Source of the DNA: Rhodothermales bacterium
GTDB lineage: Bacteria > Bacteroidota > Rhodothermia > Rhodothermales > Bin80
Direction of reading: 5' to 3'
Length of the DNA stretch: 64,000 nt
Assembly: GCA_951812585.1 (NCBI GenBank)
Contig: OX638318.1
Location: 24,819-88,818 of the forward strand
In this document: positions 63,265 through 64,000 of the stretch, piece after piece
How positions within the stretch are numbered: position 1 is the stretch's first letter
Layout of the letters: every line of letters begins with the position of its first letter
Translations under genes and position numbers: made by a program
Notes under the pieces: generated by a model
What the model was told of the DNA's origin: nothing
The model's input: the letters and a program-made list of their open reading frames with translations, nothing else
Database searches by the model: none

Positions 63265-63975
63265 CGGGTTGTTGGAGGCAACTGCGCGTTTGGGGCAACT
63301 CTGGGGGCATCTCAGAGGCGTGCGAGCCAATGGACACAACGACTTACGTGCTCTCTGGAGAGGTTGCCGTTGGGCAACATTGCGCTGGTTTTGGCGCAGC
63401 AGAAAAGGCGCATATTGTACGTTGAAGGCAAGACTGACCTGGAGATACTGCGCGCGTGGGCAGCCGTGCTGGAGCATCGCCTGCTGCGCCTCTTGCAGGA
63501 ACCGCTTTGGAAGCGAATGGCTGAGATCAACTGGACGGTGTGTCGGCACTTCAAGGCCATGCGCCTCCATGTGCCCGACTTGAGAGGTGTGAAACTTAGC
63601 GACCGAAAAGATTGGCAGAAAGCGCCCGCGAGGAAATCCAGTCCAGAGGGATTGATGCAGCTCGTATGGCGGCAGGATGAGATCGAAAACTACATGATCC
63701 ATCCTGACGCTATCCTTCGGTGGATTCGGATGATCGGTGATGAAGCGGCGGTCGTTAGGGCGAAGGATTACATGCAGATGCGCTTCCCGCCAGCCCTCCA
63801 CGAAGCACCCTTTGCGGACAATTACTTCAAGCGGAAGGGAAAGGGCGTCTTGGACGAAGTGTTTGGCGCGGCTTTGCTCCAGGTAAAGGCGGGTGAATAC
63901 AACGGAATCGCAAGGGGAATGCATGGAGATGAGATACATCCTGAGGTAGTCGTAAAGCTGGACGCCATAGCGTAA
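63265..63975 (+). pseudogene. TOPRIM half of an OLD-family ATP-dependent nuclease
   Basis: From 63265 the frame is open. The first residues (RVVGGNCAFGATL) are not conserved, but RRILYVEGKTDLEILRAWA (about residues 51-69) is the TOPRIM start of OLD-family nucleases, with the catalytic Glu. It continues with HFKAMRLHVPDLRGVKL, QDEIENYMIHPDAILRWI and a natural C-terminus, VVVKLDAIA. The N-terminal AAA/ABC-like ATPase half, normally 300 or more residues, is absent. A TTG at 63364 might start a shorter product. The family defends against phages or acts in DNA repair. The break lies close to the strong hairpin at 63191. Confidence 0.65.
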
Positions 63976-64000
63976 GCACTGGCCATCGGCGGATAATGGT

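Noticed and set aside
63124..63939. 271-codon - frame opposite the TOPRIM fragment
   Set aside because: The + strand carries recognisable TOPRIM residues and the - frame has none.

Overview
The window looks like a chromosomal piece from a member of the Rhodothermota/Bacteroidota (FCB) side of the tree. Two secreted proteins end in a type IX secretion (Por) C-terminal sorting domain. A TonB receptor with a carboxypeptidase-regulatory-like N-terminus is followed directly by a DUF4249 lipoprotein, and many starts lack a Shine-Dalgarno sequence. DUF4175, DUF1501 and DUF1800 proteins are present. GC is roughly 58-62 %. The genus cannot be named from sequence alone.

From 1 to about 57.4 kb most of the window is ordinary core genome. 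Left to right on the + strand it holds a TPR protein, a secreted protein of unknown role, a hotdog thioesterase, an RmlD-like reductase, serS, and a TonB receptor with its DUF4249 lipoprotein. A frameshifted PEGA-domain lipoprotein follows. Next come a YbdK-type carboxylate-amine ligase and a Tat-exported class V aminotransferase (both -), then pyrF, an ABM-domain protein and a DNA adenine methylase (all +). A TonB receptor, a lipoprotein and glgC follow on the - strand. Then come a large DUF4175 coiled-coil membrane protein, a DCC thiol oxidoreductase and a chromate transporter.

From 23.6 to 27.8 kb, on the - strand, lies pyruvate dehydrogenase E1 alpha-E1 beta-E2 with a trailing metallophosphoesterase. 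It diverges from icd, so pyruvate oxidation and the TCA cycle sit together. From 29.7 to 33.7 kb is a compact - strand operon: a GH53 galactanase, an ABC ATPase, a small protein, a tRNA-queuosine mannosyltransferase-like protein and a MazG-like pyrophosphohydrolase. A TlpA-like redoxin, an ABC-F ATPase, an FG-GAP-like protein and pnuC follow, then a DUF1800/DUF1501 pair. An aldo-keto reductase abuts a toxin-antitoxin remnant. The next operon is pgsA-pyrE-cinA-(small orf)-recA, divergent from dnaK, and after it come tatD and a third TonB receptor.

The last 6.6 kb (57.4-64 kb) is an accessory, partly decayed island. It holds an IS1380-like remnant, an orphan TIR-SAVED protein (a CBASS-type cyclic-oligonucleotide-activated NADase effector), a GC-rich IS3-family element with recognisable terminal repeats, and IS21-like end repeats. 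It also holds strong inverted repeats, an AlpA-type regulator, and the TOPRIM half of an OLD-family nuclease whose ATPase half is missing. The TIR-SAVED gene sits between two insertion elements and no cyclase gene is visible. It is the most interesting object in the window. Smaller IS remnants lie beside recA (about 47.3-47.6 kb) and at about 41.1 kb.
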